Assembly: GCA_045639325.1 (NCBI GenBank) | Contig: JAZUCU010000032.1 | Span: 1-15,327, forward strand | DNA from: RGIG8244 sp045639325 | GTDB taxonomy: Bacteria > Verrucomicrobiota > Lentisphaeria > Victivallales > UBA1829 | DNA length: 15,327 bases | Direction: 5' to 3' | Shown here: in pieces, positions 7,423 through 15,320 of the stretch | Layout of the letters: each line of letters starts with the position of its first letter | How positions within the stretch are numbered: the first letter of the stretch is position 1 | Program-made: the position numbers and the translations under genes | Notes under the pieces: model-generated | Databases searched by the model: none | What the model was told of the DNA's origin: nothing | The model's input: only the letters and a program-made list of their open reading frames with translations

Positions 7423-8517
7423 ATGAGTAAAATGGAATACGTCTCTTATTTCCGCCCGGAGATCGATAATATGGGCGGTTATACACCGGGAGAACAGCCG
7501 AAAATGGCCAATCTCCTGAAACTCAATACAAACGAAAGTCCCTATCCGCCCTCACCCGGCGTTTCCGAAGTATTGAAAAATTTTGACTGCGAAAAATTGC
7601 GTCTTTACCCCGATCCGACAGCTGAAGGCGTCCGCGAAATCATCGCCAACATGTTCGGACTTACAAAAGATCATGTCATCGCGGGTAACGGGTCCGATGA
7701 TATTCTGACCATTGCCATGCGCTGTTTTGCTTCTGCGGACAGACCGGCTGCCTGTTTATGGCCGTCCTATTCTCTGTATCCGACCCTTGCCGGACTGCAG
7801 GGTGCGGAATGTATCAAGATTCACCTGACCGAAAACTTTGAACTTCCGGTGGATCTTTTGGCTCAGGCAAAGAATGCGAATATTCTGTTGATTGCCCGTC
7901 CGAACGCCCCGATTGGCAACAGTTTTCCGAAATCCATCATGGCAGAAATCTGCCGTGAATTCAAAGGGATTGTGTTGATTGACGAAGCATACGTTGACTT
8001 TGCCACCGATAATTGTGTGGACTTTGTCAATGAATTCCCCAACGTCATCATCAGCCGTACCTTCTCCAAGAGCCGCAACCTTGCCGGTCTGCGTTTCGGT
8101 TTTGCATTGGCAAATCCGAAAATCATCGAAGGTATGATGAAGATGAAAGATTCCTACAATGTTTCCATGCTGACCCAGGCAGTTGCCACCGCAACGTTGA
8201 ACGATCCGGCTTATTTTGCGGATTGTGTGGCAAAGATCCGTCTGGCAAGAGAAATGCTTCTCCTCGGGTTGTATGACCTGGGCTTCAAAGTAATCGAATC
8301 GGAAACCAACTTCCTCTTTGCGTCTCCGCCGGATGGGGATGGGGAACGCTATTTCCGGGCATTGCGGGAACGCGGTATTATTGTGCGTTATTTTCCCGGC
8401 CCGGATACCGGCAAATGGGTACGTATTACGATCGGCGACACAAAATCCGTCTCCCGTTTGTTCCTGGCGACACGTGAAATTTACGAAGGCTGCGGACAGG
8501 AAGTTTACGAAATCTGA
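7423..8517 (+). CDS. hisC: Histidinol-phosphate aminotransferase
   Basis: HisC is a PLP-dependent class I/II aminotransferase. It converts imidazole-acetol phosphate and glutamate to histidinol phosphate and 2-oxoglutarate, two steps before HisD. The 364-residue protein has LKLNTNESPYPPSP (32-45), AGNGSDDIL (87-95), IDEAYVDF (187-193, cofactor Asp188) and SRTFSKSRNLAGLRFG (211-226) with Lys216 as the PLP lysine. The usual NPNxPTG loop reads RPNAPIG (159-165); Asn161 is kept, while Arg and Ile replace the more common residues. AAGGA lies about nine bases before the ATG. Another ATG follows three codons later, so the exact start is slightly uncertain. The gene sits 12 bases after hisD and 30 before the ABC ATPase, with no terminator between. 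Other his genes are not in the window. Confidence 0.95.
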   Translation: MSKMEYVSYFRPEIDNMGGYTPGEQPKMANLLKLNTNESPYPPSPGVSEVLKNFDCEKLRLYPDPTAEGVREIIANMFGLTKDHVIAGNGSDDILTIAMRCFASADRPAACLWPSYSLYPTLAGLQGAECIKIHLTENFELPVDLLAQAKNANILLIARPNAPIGNSFPKSIMAEICREFKGIVLIDEAYVDFATDNCVDFVNEFPNVIISRTFSKSRNLAGLRFGFALANPKIIEGMMKMKDSYNVSMLTQAVATATLNDPAYFADCVAKIRLAREMLLLGLYDLGFKVIESETNFLFASPPDGDGERYFRALRERGIIVRYFPGPDTGKWVRITIGDTKSVSRLFLATREIYEGCGQEVYEI

Positions 8518-8547
8518 GCTTGTTTTTAAGCAAAAAGAAAGGATGAT

Positions 8548-9507
8548 ATGTCAAAAGAATTTGTTATTGAAACAAAAGATTTGACGAAACAGTATGGTGT
8601 GCTTTTCTGGAAGAAGAAAGTCCCCGCGCTGGATAAACTGACCATTCAGATTCCCCGCGGTTCTGTTTTCGGCTTTCTCGGCCCCAATGGTGCGGGGAAA
8701 ACTACAACGATCAAAATGCTGATGGATCTGATTCAGCCCACCAGCGGCAGCGCAACCGTACTGGATTGTCCGGTGTGGGATGTGAACATGAAGAAACGGA
8801 TTGGTTTTCTTCCGGATACACCTGCATTCAATGGTTTGATGAGTGCGTCCGAATTTCTTCACGTCTGCGCAAAATTGTTCCGGCTTCCCCGGAAAGTCCG
8901 CTATCAGCGTGTGCAGGAAGTTCTGGAAACGGTGCAGATGACGGCGCATGCTAAAGAAAAGCTTGCCGGATTCTCGCGCGGTATGCTCCAGCGTATCGGA
9001 GTGGCTCAGGCCTTGTTGAATCAACCGGAATTGCTGATCCTGGACGAACCGCTTCTCGGGCTTGACCCGTATGGACGTCAGGATTTGAAAAACATCATTC
9101 TGGAACAGAACAAGAAAGGTACGACCGTCTTCTTCAGCAGTCACATTCTTGCCGACGTGCAGGAAATCTGCGATCGTGTTGCAATATTGAATAAGGGACA
9201 TCTTCTGTGTACGGGCAAGATCAGCGATCTGCTGCACACGGAAAATCTTGTTATGCGCATTAAAAACGGCAATGATCTTGTTGCCGGCCTGATGGCTGAC
9301 GCAAAGGAATGTCAGAAAAAAGATAACGACACCTGGGAACTGCGTTTTGAATGCAGCACGCCCGGGGTATCGGAAAAACTCCGCAGTTTCTGCGAAGAAC
9401 ACAAAGACAAAGCCGAACTGGTGGAACAGGCGGAATCACTGGAAGACTTCTTCTTCCGCACCATCGAAGCAAATAACAAGGCTCGTCAGGGGGAACAGGA
9501 ATCATGA
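8548..9507 (+). CDS. ABC transporter ATP-binding protein (ABC-2 type)
   Basis: A 319-residue ATPase subunit that would power an ABC-2 exporter or membrane complex. Visible motifs are Walker A GPNGAGKT (45-52), a Q-loop region reading RIGFLPDTP (84-92), signature FSRGMLQRIG (142-151), Walker B LLILDEP (162-168), D-loop GLDP (171-174) and switch SSHI with His199. The signature and the proline-containing Q-loop are of the type usual in CcmA/NosF-like ATPases of ABC-2 systems. Residues ~225-319 form an extra C-terminal domain of the kind seen in this group. AAAGGA (8538-8543) precedes the ATG. The stop overlaps the next start as ATGA, coupling it to its permease. The substrate cannot be told from sequence. 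Confidence 0.95.
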   Translation: MSKEFVIETKDLTKQYGVLFWKKKVPALDKLTIQIPRGSVFGFLGPNGAGKTTTIKMLMDLIQPTSGSATVLDCPVWDVNMKKRIGFLPDTPAFNGLMSASEFLHVCAKLFRLPRKVRYQRVQEVLETVQMTAHAKEKLAGFSRGMLQRIGVAQALLNQPELLILDEPLLGLDPYGRQDLKNIILEQNKKGTTVFFSSHILADVQEICDRVAILNKGHLLCTGKISDLLHTENLVMRIKNGNDLVAGLMADAKECQKKDNDTWELRFECSTPGVSEKLRSFCEEHKDKAELVEQAESLEDFFFRTIEANNKARQGEQES

Positions 9508-10232
9508 GAGAAATTTTAACCATTGCCGAGAGTACCTGGAAAAGTATTCTGAAAATGAAAGTGGTATACTTTCTGGTCATTTGCGTCTGGATCCTCATCG
9601 GCAGCATGTACCGTTACAACGAAATCTCCCTTGACCGTCACCGCGAATTGATGCTGGATATGTCCATGTTCCTCAATCAGCTTGCGGGTATTCTGACCGT
9701 CCTCTCGCTGACCTTCGACATTCCCCGTGAATTGCGGGAAGGTATTGCGGCAACATTCCTGACAAAATCCCTCGGCAGAACAAAATATCTGCTGGGCAAA
9801 ACGCTGGGCGTGTATGTGGTCGCATTGGTCGTCAACATTCTGATTGCGGCAGGCTCCTACTTTATTTATCAGTATTGTTTTGATCAGGCGATTCTGCAGA
9901 ACTTCATCAAAATCGAATTGTTGATTATGATGGGCGTCATCCCCATGGCAGCCGTTTGTGTTTTCTGCGCGATTGCGTTGCCGGAAATGGCAGCGCCGAT
10001 TATTGCCCTGCTGGCAATCTGGTTTGCCACATTGACCCGTCACGTTTCGATTCCGGTTCTTTCCGGCGGTGTTCTCCCGGATCTGGAAATATTCAATCTG
10101 AAAGAACATATTATTTATCCGGTGGAAATTCCGTGGAGCTACCTTTTCGGTGCACTCATCTGGGGTGCGGCTTATGCCGTGTTTCTGTTGATGCTTTCCG
10201 GAATCATTTTCCGCTTCAAGGATATTAAATAA
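9504..10232 (+). CDS. ABC-2 type transporter permease (first of two)
   Basis: A 242-residue integral membrane protein with about six hydrophobic segments (~19-35, 53-71, 101-122, 138-159, 162-176, 212-236), the usual ABC-2 plan. After the second segment comes FDIPRELREG and then LTKSLGRTKYLLGK (to ~99). The cytoplasmic loop with IPRE..G and TK.L.R..Y..GK is the ABC-2 permease hallmark, and the same pattern recurs in the permease at 12083-12880. AGGA lies just before the start, which overlaps the ATPase stop by four bases. With the second permease it probably forms a heterodimeric membrane channel driven by the single ATPase; two separate homodimers are the alternative. Substrate unknown. Confidence 0.88.
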   Translation: MREILTIAESTWKSILKMKVVYFLVICVWILIGSMYRYNEISLDRHRELMLDMSMFLNQLAGILTVLSLTFDIPRELREGIAATFLTKSLGRTKYLLGKTLGVYVVALVVNILIAAGSYFIYQYCFDQAILQNFIKIELLIMMGVIPMAAVCVFCAIALPEMAAPIIALLAIWFATLTRHVSIPVLSGGVLPDLEIFNLKEHIIYPVEIPWSYLFGALIWGAAYAVFLLMLSGIIFRFKDIK

Positions 10233-10249
10233 GGCAGGAGACGACTCAC

Positions 10250-11296
10250 ATGAAAAAAGAACTGATTCTTCAATTTTGTGTTATGCTGGTTGCGTTGATC
10301 GTGGCAGCATCTCTTGCACCGGTTCTGCAGAAAACACAGAAATATCTCAATCCTGATAAAGAACGTCTGATGCAGGCACCTGTCGGCGGTATGCATAAAG
10401 TAATTTCCGACTGGGAATGGATGCGTTTCATCAACTATCTGGGCAAATTGCAGACGGTCGATGAATCCAACGTGAAAGAAGTGACCGAACGTCTGGAACG
10501 ACTGGTCAGCCTCGACCCGAAATACGAACGGCTTTATCTCGACGGCCTTTCCATCATTCAGCATGCGGACCCGAAGAAAACCGTAAAAATTCTGGAAGAT
10601 GCCTGCAAATTGGATTACCTGAAAAACAACTGGAAGATTCCTTTCTATACCGGTTTTATTTACGCACGGGATTCCTACGACATCAAGAATCAGAACGGTC
10701 CGCCGCTTCTTGCAGCCGACCATCTGAAAGCGGCAAAATATTTCAAAATTGCGATTGATCGTTTTAACGGAAAGAAATTGCCGACTTTTCTGGTAAACAA
10801 TTATATTCGCTCCATGGCGAAAGCGGAAACCACAGGAACCGCTCCCGACCGGGAATATCTGGCACGTCTGCGTTTTCTCTATCGTGAATGGCGGAATCAA
10901 TATACAAAAGATGGTCTTGCTTTCAAAGAACAGAAACAGGCCTTTATGATTCCCGACATTGAAGCACGGTTGTTGAAAGCCATGCAGGAAGCGAAAAATC
11001 CGTTGGATGTTTACGATCACCGTTTTGAGCCGGGCAAAGAAACGTTGGAATTGATTGAAAAAGTCAAGAAGGAAGTATTTTTTGACCGTTCTCTCTGTAT
11101 CAATTGCTGTTATCCGGCAGCCGGCGGCGATAAATATTGCACCCATTGCGGAACAAAAATGGAAATCATCCGCGGAATCTGCAGCAAGTGCAAAGTCAAA
11201 CTCAATCCCGGCGTATCATACTGTCAGGATTGCGGAACAAAGGTCTCGCCGGAAACAAAAGCCGTTTTCCACACAAAGAAACATGTAAAAAAATAA
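10250..11296 (+). CDS. Membrane-anchored helical-repeat protein with C-terminal tandem zinc ribbons
   Basis: A 348-residue protein of unknown function. Residues ~7-24 are a hydrophobic anchor after a Lys-Lys N-terminus, so the rest should lie outside the inner membrane. Residues ~40-270 are rich in helices, with SDWEWMRFINYLGK and repeats like ERLVSLDPKYERLYLDG that suggest TPR-type repeats. The end holds four CxxC pairs (283/286, 297/300, 311/314, 325/328) spaced every 14 residues. This is the pattern of two zinc ribbons, with YCTHCGTK and YCQDCGTK as the second knuckles. Zinc ribbons are usually cytoplasmic, which conflicts with the predicted topology. AGGAGA precedes the ATG by about ten bases. 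Its place between two ABC-2 permeases suggests a partner of that transporter. The Cys pattern is certain; fold and role are inferred. Confidence 0.88.
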   Translation: MKKELILQFCVMLVALIVAASLAPVLQKTQKYLNPDKERLMQAPVGGMHKVISDWEWMRFINYLGKLQTVDESNVKEVTERLERLVSLDPKYERLYLDGLSIIQHADPKKTVKILEDACKLDYLKNNWKIPFYTGFIYARDSYDIKNQNGPPLLAADHLKAAKYFKIAIDRFNGKKLPTFLVNNYIRSMAKAETTGTAPDREYLARLRFLYREWRNQYTKDGLAFKEQKQAFMIPDIEARLLKAMQEAKNPLDVYDHRFEPGKETLELIEKVKKEVFFDRSLCINCCYPAAGGDKYCTHCGTKMEIIRGICSKCKVKLNPGVSYCQDCGTKVSPETKAVFHTKKHVKK

Positions 11297-11317
11297 TCCG
11301 TCACGGAGAACAGAAGT

Positions 11318-12067
11318 ATGAGAAAACCTGACAGTTTCTGGATGCTGCTGATTTTTGCAGGTCTGATTCTTTTCTATTTTCTTTCGGAATCCATTCTGCG
11401 ACAGGCAACCGTCGCCCGGATCAATCCCGATGCGGTCAATGTAGATGCCATGCTTTCAGATCTTCCACCCGCATTGCAGCAGAAAATTCAGGATCGGATC
11501 ACTCATACTCAACTGCTCACCAATTTACGGAAAGCGGTCACGCCGGATGAAATCCTCAGTGCCATGCTTGCCCTGGCATCGTTCGAAAAAAATCCGGCAG
11601 AACAAGAAAAGCTGTATACGCAAATCTTCAAGGATTATGCGGATAAGCCTGCCGCCTACCCGGCATACATCTTTTTCATGTTCAACAAAGAGGAACGTCT
11701 TAACCGGGTCACGGTTGCGGATTTTCACGCCTATCAGAAAAAACTGCCGGTTGCGGAATTGTATTATTCCTGGAGTGCAGCGTATAACAAGCTCCGGGAA
11801 TTTTGCGGGGAAGAAAATCACCAATTGAAATTTGAGTTTCTCTTGCCGCTCAATTTCTATAAACAACTGCCGTTTGTGGAATATTATCCTCTTTACGAAG
11901 AGTTGCGAACATCCGCTTTGGAATGCGGCAAACCGGAGATTGCGGCGAATGCATCCAAACTTCTGGAACAAGTTTCCTTCCAGCGCAGTTTTGCAGAATA
12001 TATGATGCAGATGGAAGAAGAATACCATTACCGCACCAATCTTCAAAAGAAAAAAGCCGGACAATAA
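11318..12067 (+). CDS. Membrane-anchored helical protein of unknown function
   Basis: I recognise no family in this 249-residue protein. A short basic N-terminus (MRKPDS) leads into one hydrophobic segment (~8-25), predicting an N-in anchor with the rest in the periplasm. The remainder is hydrophilic and mostly helical, with runs such as EILSAMLALASFEKNPAEQEKLY that alternate like TPR or similar helical repeats. Aromatic residues are frequent (YYSW, VEYYPLYEEL). The tail is Lys-rich. GGAG lies about nine bases upstream of the ATG. It follows the zinc-ribbon protein by 21 bases and precedes the second permease by 15. The shared topology with its upstream neighbour suggests that both are periplasmic helper subunits of the same ABC-2 complex. 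Confidence 0.82.
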   Translation: MRKPDSFWMLLIFAGLILFYFLSESILRQATVARINPDAVNVDAMLSDLPPALQQKIQDRITHTQLLTNLRKAVTPDEILSAMLALASFEKNPAEQEKLYTQIFKDYADKPAAYPAYIFFMFNKEERLNRVTVADFHAYQKKLPVAELYYSWSAAYNKLREFCGEENHQLKFEFLLPLNFYKQLPFVEYYPLYEELRTSALECGKPEIAANASKLLEQVSFQRSFAEYMMQMEEEYHYRTNLQKKKAGQ

Positions 12068-12082
12068 TACAGGAGAAAACAC

Positions 12083-12880
12083 ATGTTTGCTATTGCGGAA
12101 TTAACCATCAAAAAGATGCGGCAGCTCGCATTTCTTCTCCTGTTCTTTTTTGCAATCCTGATCGGTTTTATGGTGTCGGATATGGATACCATTGCAACGC
12201 AGATTACCGGGGACTCCATTCTTTCTCATCTGGTCAATGAGAATACCGTGAATCAACCGGTTCTGACCAGTACATTCTGTGCCTTCTTTATCAGTCTGCT
12301 CTTTGCCTGTTTCTCCGGCGCGGCGGAAATTCCCAGGGAAATTTCATCCGGCCAGATTCAATTGCTGCTGACAAAGCCCTTATCCCGCACAGCGTATATG
12401 TTCGGGAAATATATCGGAATTCTGGTAATCTGTATGGTGTTCTTTATCAGTACAGAAATCACCATCTTCCTGACCCAGTATTTCACGAAAGGGGAAACCT
12501 ACAGTCTCTCGTTGATTTTCCGGCAATTCCAGTTGACTCTTGCCTATCTGCCTTTTGTGGCGATTATTGTGGCATTGTCCTGTTTTGTCGGTGATATTGC
12601 GGCGATTATTATGACGGTGATCTATATTCTGTTTTCCATGCTGTTTAATATGATTCCGATCATCATTGCCATGCTGCCCCGCGGGGTTGCCGGGGAAGTG
12701 GAGAATTACATTTATATTCTCTATTATTTCTTCCCGAATTTCATCTTCTATTTCATAGATTACCGCATCTGGGGCCTTGTCTCCGGAACTTTGCTGATCT
12801 ATTCGCTTTCCATTGCCGGAATCTTTCTTCTGATTGCGGCATACCGGTTGAATCACATGGACTTTTCCAAGAAAGAATAA
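12083..12880 (+). CDS. ABC-2 type transporter permease (second of two)
   Basis: A 265-residue integral membrane protein with about six hydrophobic segments (~15-31, 60-80, 108-130, 150-168, 171-197, 232-253). AEIPREISSG followed by LLTKPLSRTAYMFGK (to ~109) is the same loop motif as in the permease at 9504-10232, so the two are paralogues. No ATPase gene stands beside it, so it most likely shares the ATPase at 8548-9507. A larger loop between the first two segments (~32-59) may face the periplasm and contact the anchored partners. AGGAG lies about eight bases before the ATG. The next gene starts four bases after its stop. Confidence 0.88.
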   Translation: MFAIAELTIKKMRQLAFLLLFFFAILIGFMVSDMDTIATQITGDSILSHLVNENTVNQPVLTSTFCAFFISLLFACFSGAAEIPREISSGQIQLLLTKPLSRTAYMFGKYIGILVICMVFFISTEITIFLTQYFTKGETYSLSLIFRQFQLTLAYLPFVAIIVALSCFVGDIAAIIMTVIYILFSMLFNMIPIIIAMLPRGVAGEVENYIYILYYFFPNFIFYFIDYRIWGLVSGTLLIYSLSIAGIFLLIAAYRLNHMDFSKKE

Positions 12881-12884
12881 TCCA

Positions 12885-13619
12885 ATGTTATCCAGAAAAA
12901 TATTTATCCTGTTTTTGTTATTGACGGCAACGCTTGTACAGGCGGAAGTATATTCACTCTGGCCTTTCTCCAAAGGCAGCAACAGCGGCTCTTTTGCCGA
13001 TCCCTCCCAGGCATTGCCCAAAAAACAATTCTGGAATGAAAATATCCTGATCAATGGCGTCAAAGTCCCCATGACCATCTCACTGGTCGATATGCAGTAT
13101 GATGATGCTGCCGCCATTCTGATGAAACAGTTCCCCAACGCTCAAATTGCAAAAAATCCAACCTCTCTGCTACTGAATGTCATGCAGAAAAACGGATCCT
13201 GTCGCAGAATATTACTGGTCAAAGTAAAGGGTACCCGCCCGATTCTTCAATATTCCATGGAGATTCCGGCAAAACGGATTCATGCAACGTCCGACCATTG
13301 GCCGAAAAATATTCCACTGCTGCCGGGCGCAAAAGACCTGAGCGTCATGGTCTTCCCGAAAAGAAACGCAACCTATGCCAGCTGTTTTGTGCCGAATACA
13401 ACACGTCCGCAGCTGGTTCATGAAATGAGTCAACGTCTGCTTTCCCAGGGCTGGCAGGCGGCATCGGATGAAATTGCAAACCCGTTCAAGGCATCGGGCG
13501 AAGTATTTCTCCGGGAAAAACCGTTGGAACTTCTCTTGCTCGGTATTTCAAAAACGGCACCGGAAGGAACCACCCTCACCATTTATACTCGCCCCCTGGA
13601 AACGAAGAAAGTTCACTGA
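12885..13619 (+). CDS. Secreted (periplasmic) protein of unknown function
   Basis: A 244-residue protein with a clear Sec signal peptide: basic start, hydrophobic core (~6-16) and a likely signal peptidase I site after LVQA (residue 20). The mature part has no other membrane segment and no lipobox cysteine, so it is probably soluble in the periplasm. It looks like two related halves. The second half has IPLLPGAKDLSV, then a region ending in LLSQGWQ, then a beta-rich end with TLTIYTRPL. This recalls small alpha/beta domains of unknown function found in exported proteins; I can name no catalytic residues. The start is four bases after the permease stop with only a weak Shine-Dalgarno, implying coupling, and the stop overlaps the next start by one base (TGATG). 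Confidence 0.83.
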   Translation: MLSRKIFILFLLLTATLVQAEVYSLWPFSKGSNSGSFADPSQALPKKQFWNENILINGVKVPMTISLVDMQYDDAAAILMKQFPNAQIAKNPTSLLLNVMQKNGSCRRILLVKVKGTRPILQYSMEIPAKRIHATSDHWPKNIPLLPGAKDLSVMVFPKRNATYASCFVPNTTRPQLVHEMSQRLLSQGWQAASDEIANPFKASGEVFLREKPLELLLLGISKTAPEGTTLTIYTRPLETKKVH

Positions 13620-15193
13620 TGATTTTTACAATCGACGATTTACAAATCCCGGCACGGCGGGCTTCTGCCGATATCGATTCCAATCTGCTGCCTCATATCC
13701 TCCGTTATACCGGATTGAGAGAAAGCGACATCGTCGGATACCGCATTGTCCGGCGCGGGGTCGATGCAAGAAATCTTCGCGGACAGGGTGTTTGTCTGAC
13801 ATACCGGCTTCATCTTGAAATTCGCAACGGAATCTATCTGCGCTGTAAACATTCTCCGGCACAACCGTTGGAAACCTATATTCCATGCACAAAATCCAAC
13901 TTGAAAAATCCGATTGTTGTCGGTGCAGGCCCTGCCGGATTGTTTGCAGCATACGTTTTTGCCCTCGCCGGATGCTGCCCTGTTGTGCTCGAACGCGGGT
14001 ATGATGTTGACAAACGCCATGACGACATTGAACGATTTTTCAAGACACGTCAACTGGATGAAGAAAGCAATCTGCTTTACGGTGAAGGCGGCGCGGGAAC
14101 CTGGTCCGACGGCAAACTGTTCACCCGGATCAATGATCCTCGCATAGATTTTGTATTGAAAACGTTTGCCGAATGTGGCGCTCCGCGGGAAATACGGTAT
14201 TTCAGCCATCCCCACATCGGCTCTGACCTGCTCCCGGGCGTGATTCGCAATTTACGGAATAAAATCTGCGCCCTCGGCGGTTCGTTCCTGTGGGGGAAAG
14301 CGGTCGATTCCATTCTGATTAAAAATAACCGGTGTGCAGGCGTTGTCCTCAAATCCGGCGAAACATTGGAAGCTCCAGCGGTCATGATCGCAACCGGACA
14401 CAGTGCCAGAAATCTGATTATGCAGATGATCGATCAGAACATCGGATACACAATGAAAGGATTTCAGATCGGCGTCCGCATTGAACATCCGCAGGAGTTG
14501 ATCAATCAGGGCCAATACGGCGTGCCGGATTCCTATCCCTGTCTTGGCGCAGCGGATTATTCCTTCTCTGCCGTTCCGCCGGATAAAAAAGGCAGCGGCG
14601 TGACTAGTTTCTGCATGTGTCCGGGCGGCGAAGTGATTCCGGCAACTGCGGAACAAAATCATTTACGCACAAACGGCATGAGCTGTTATACCCGTGACGG
14701 AGAATTTGCCAACTCGGCATTGGTCACCAGTTTTGCACCGGGCATGTTTGCGACTCCGGCGGAAGCCTTTGATTTCCTCAGTGCCATCGAAAAGAAAATC
14801 TTCCTTGCAGGCGGTAAAGATTATACATTCCCCGTCCAGACGGCACGGGATTTTCTCCGTAATACCAGCTCCAATACAGCAAGCAAATGGAAAACATCCT
14901 GTCGACTCGGCATCACGCCGGAGCGACTTGATAAACTCCTGCCGGAACAACTGGTTCAGGCGTTACGTTTCGCCCTGCCCCGGTTCGATAAACGACTCCC
15001 CGGATTTATTGATGACGGCTTGCTGATCGGAGCGGAAACCAGTGTATCGAGTCCGGTCCGTTTTCTGCGTGATGAAAATACATTATCCAGCACCCTGCCC
15101 GGCTTATGGATTGCAGGCGAAGGCGCAGGCTGTGCCGGCGGCATCACCTCTGCCGCAGTGGATGGCATCCGCTTGGCAGAAAAAGCAATCTAA
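13619..15193 (+). CDS. FAD-dependent dehydrogenase, COG2509-type
   Basis: A 524-residue flavoprotein of the uncharacterised COG2509 group of NAD(P)/FAD-dependent dehydrogenases. A small N-terminal domain (~1-90) precedes the FAD-binding Rossmann motif VVGAGPAGL (100-108) and its acidic end VVLERG (122-127). The group's signature region YGEGGAGTWSDGKLFTR (154-170) follows, then FSHPHIGSD (195-203), a second dinucleotide-type motif MIATGHSAR (256-264) and FCMCPGGEV (331-339). The C-terminal FAD contact is GLWIAGEGAGCAGGITSA (495-512). Length and motifs are complete. It is cytoplasmic with no membrane segment. The substrate is unknown for the group. It is translationally coupled to the secreted-protein gene (1-base overlap), has only a weak ribosome site of its own, and is last in the operon. 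No clear terminator follows. A link to the transporter is not obvious. Confidence 0.92.
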   Translation: MIFTIDDLQIPARRASADIDSNLLPHILRYTGLRESDIVGYRIVRRGVDARNLRGQGVCLTYRLHLEIRNGIYLRCKHSPAQPLETYIPCTKSNLKNPIVVGAGPAGLFAAYVFALAGCCPVVLERGYDVDKRHDDIERFFKTRQLDEESNLLYGEGGAGTWSDGKLFTRINDPRIDFVLKTFAECGAPREIRYFSHPHIGSDLLPGVIRNLRNKICALGGSFLWGKAVDSILIKNNRCAGVVLKSGETLEAPAVMIATGHSARNLIMQMIDQNIGYTMKGFQIGVRIEHPQELINQGQYGVPDSYPCLGAADYSFSAVPPDKKGSGVTSFCMCPGGEVIPATAEQNHLRTNGMSCYTRDGEFANSALVTSFAPGMFATPAEAFDFLSAIEKKIFLAGGKDYTFPVQTARDFLRNTSSNTASKWKTSCRLGITPERLDKLLPEQLVQALRFALPRFDKRLPGFIDDGLLIGAETSVSSPVRFLRDENTLSSTLPGLWIAGEGAGCAGGITSAAVDGIRLAEKAI

Positions 15194-15264
15194 AGGCAAA
15201 AAAAGGGTTCTTCGACGGTTTGTGCCAAAACACGCAGAAAAATAGAAAAAAGAGAAAGACGGAA

Positions 15265-15293
15265 TTGAAAAAGACCGGAATTGCACCTATTGT
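15265..15293 (+). promoter_or_regulatory. Sigma-70-type promoter for a gene beyond the right edge
   Basis: TTGAAA (15265-15270) and TATTGT (15288-15293) are exactly 17 bases apart, in the 134-base gap after the flavoprotein gene. Transcription would begin near 15300, just ahead of a strong Shine-Dalgarno. This suggests a new transcription unit starts here. No intrinsic terminator is visible between 15194 and 15264, so read-through from the upstream operon is also possible. Confidence 0.55.
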
Positions 15294-15313
15294 TTAATAG
15301 CCCAAAAAACAGT

Positions 15314-15320
15314 AGGAGGT
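15314..15320 (+). promoter_or_regulatory. Strong Shine-Dalgarno at right edge
   Basis: AGGAGGT is a near-perfect ribosome-binding site. The ATG at 15321 touches it directly, too close for normal initiation. The last bases are AAT, so if the next base is G an ATG at 15326 would have workable spacing. The coding sequence itself lies outside the window. Confidence 0.6.

Noticed and set aside
8515..8531. Small hairpin after hisC (GCTT...AAGC)
   Set aside because: The stem is only four base pairs with no T tract after it, so it is not a terminator.
10172..11146. Long - strand open frame of 324 residues
   Set aside because: It is antisense to the zinc-ribbon protein gene, which has a ribosome site and coherent domains. 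The reverse product is Phe/Cys/His-rich with no recognisable feature.
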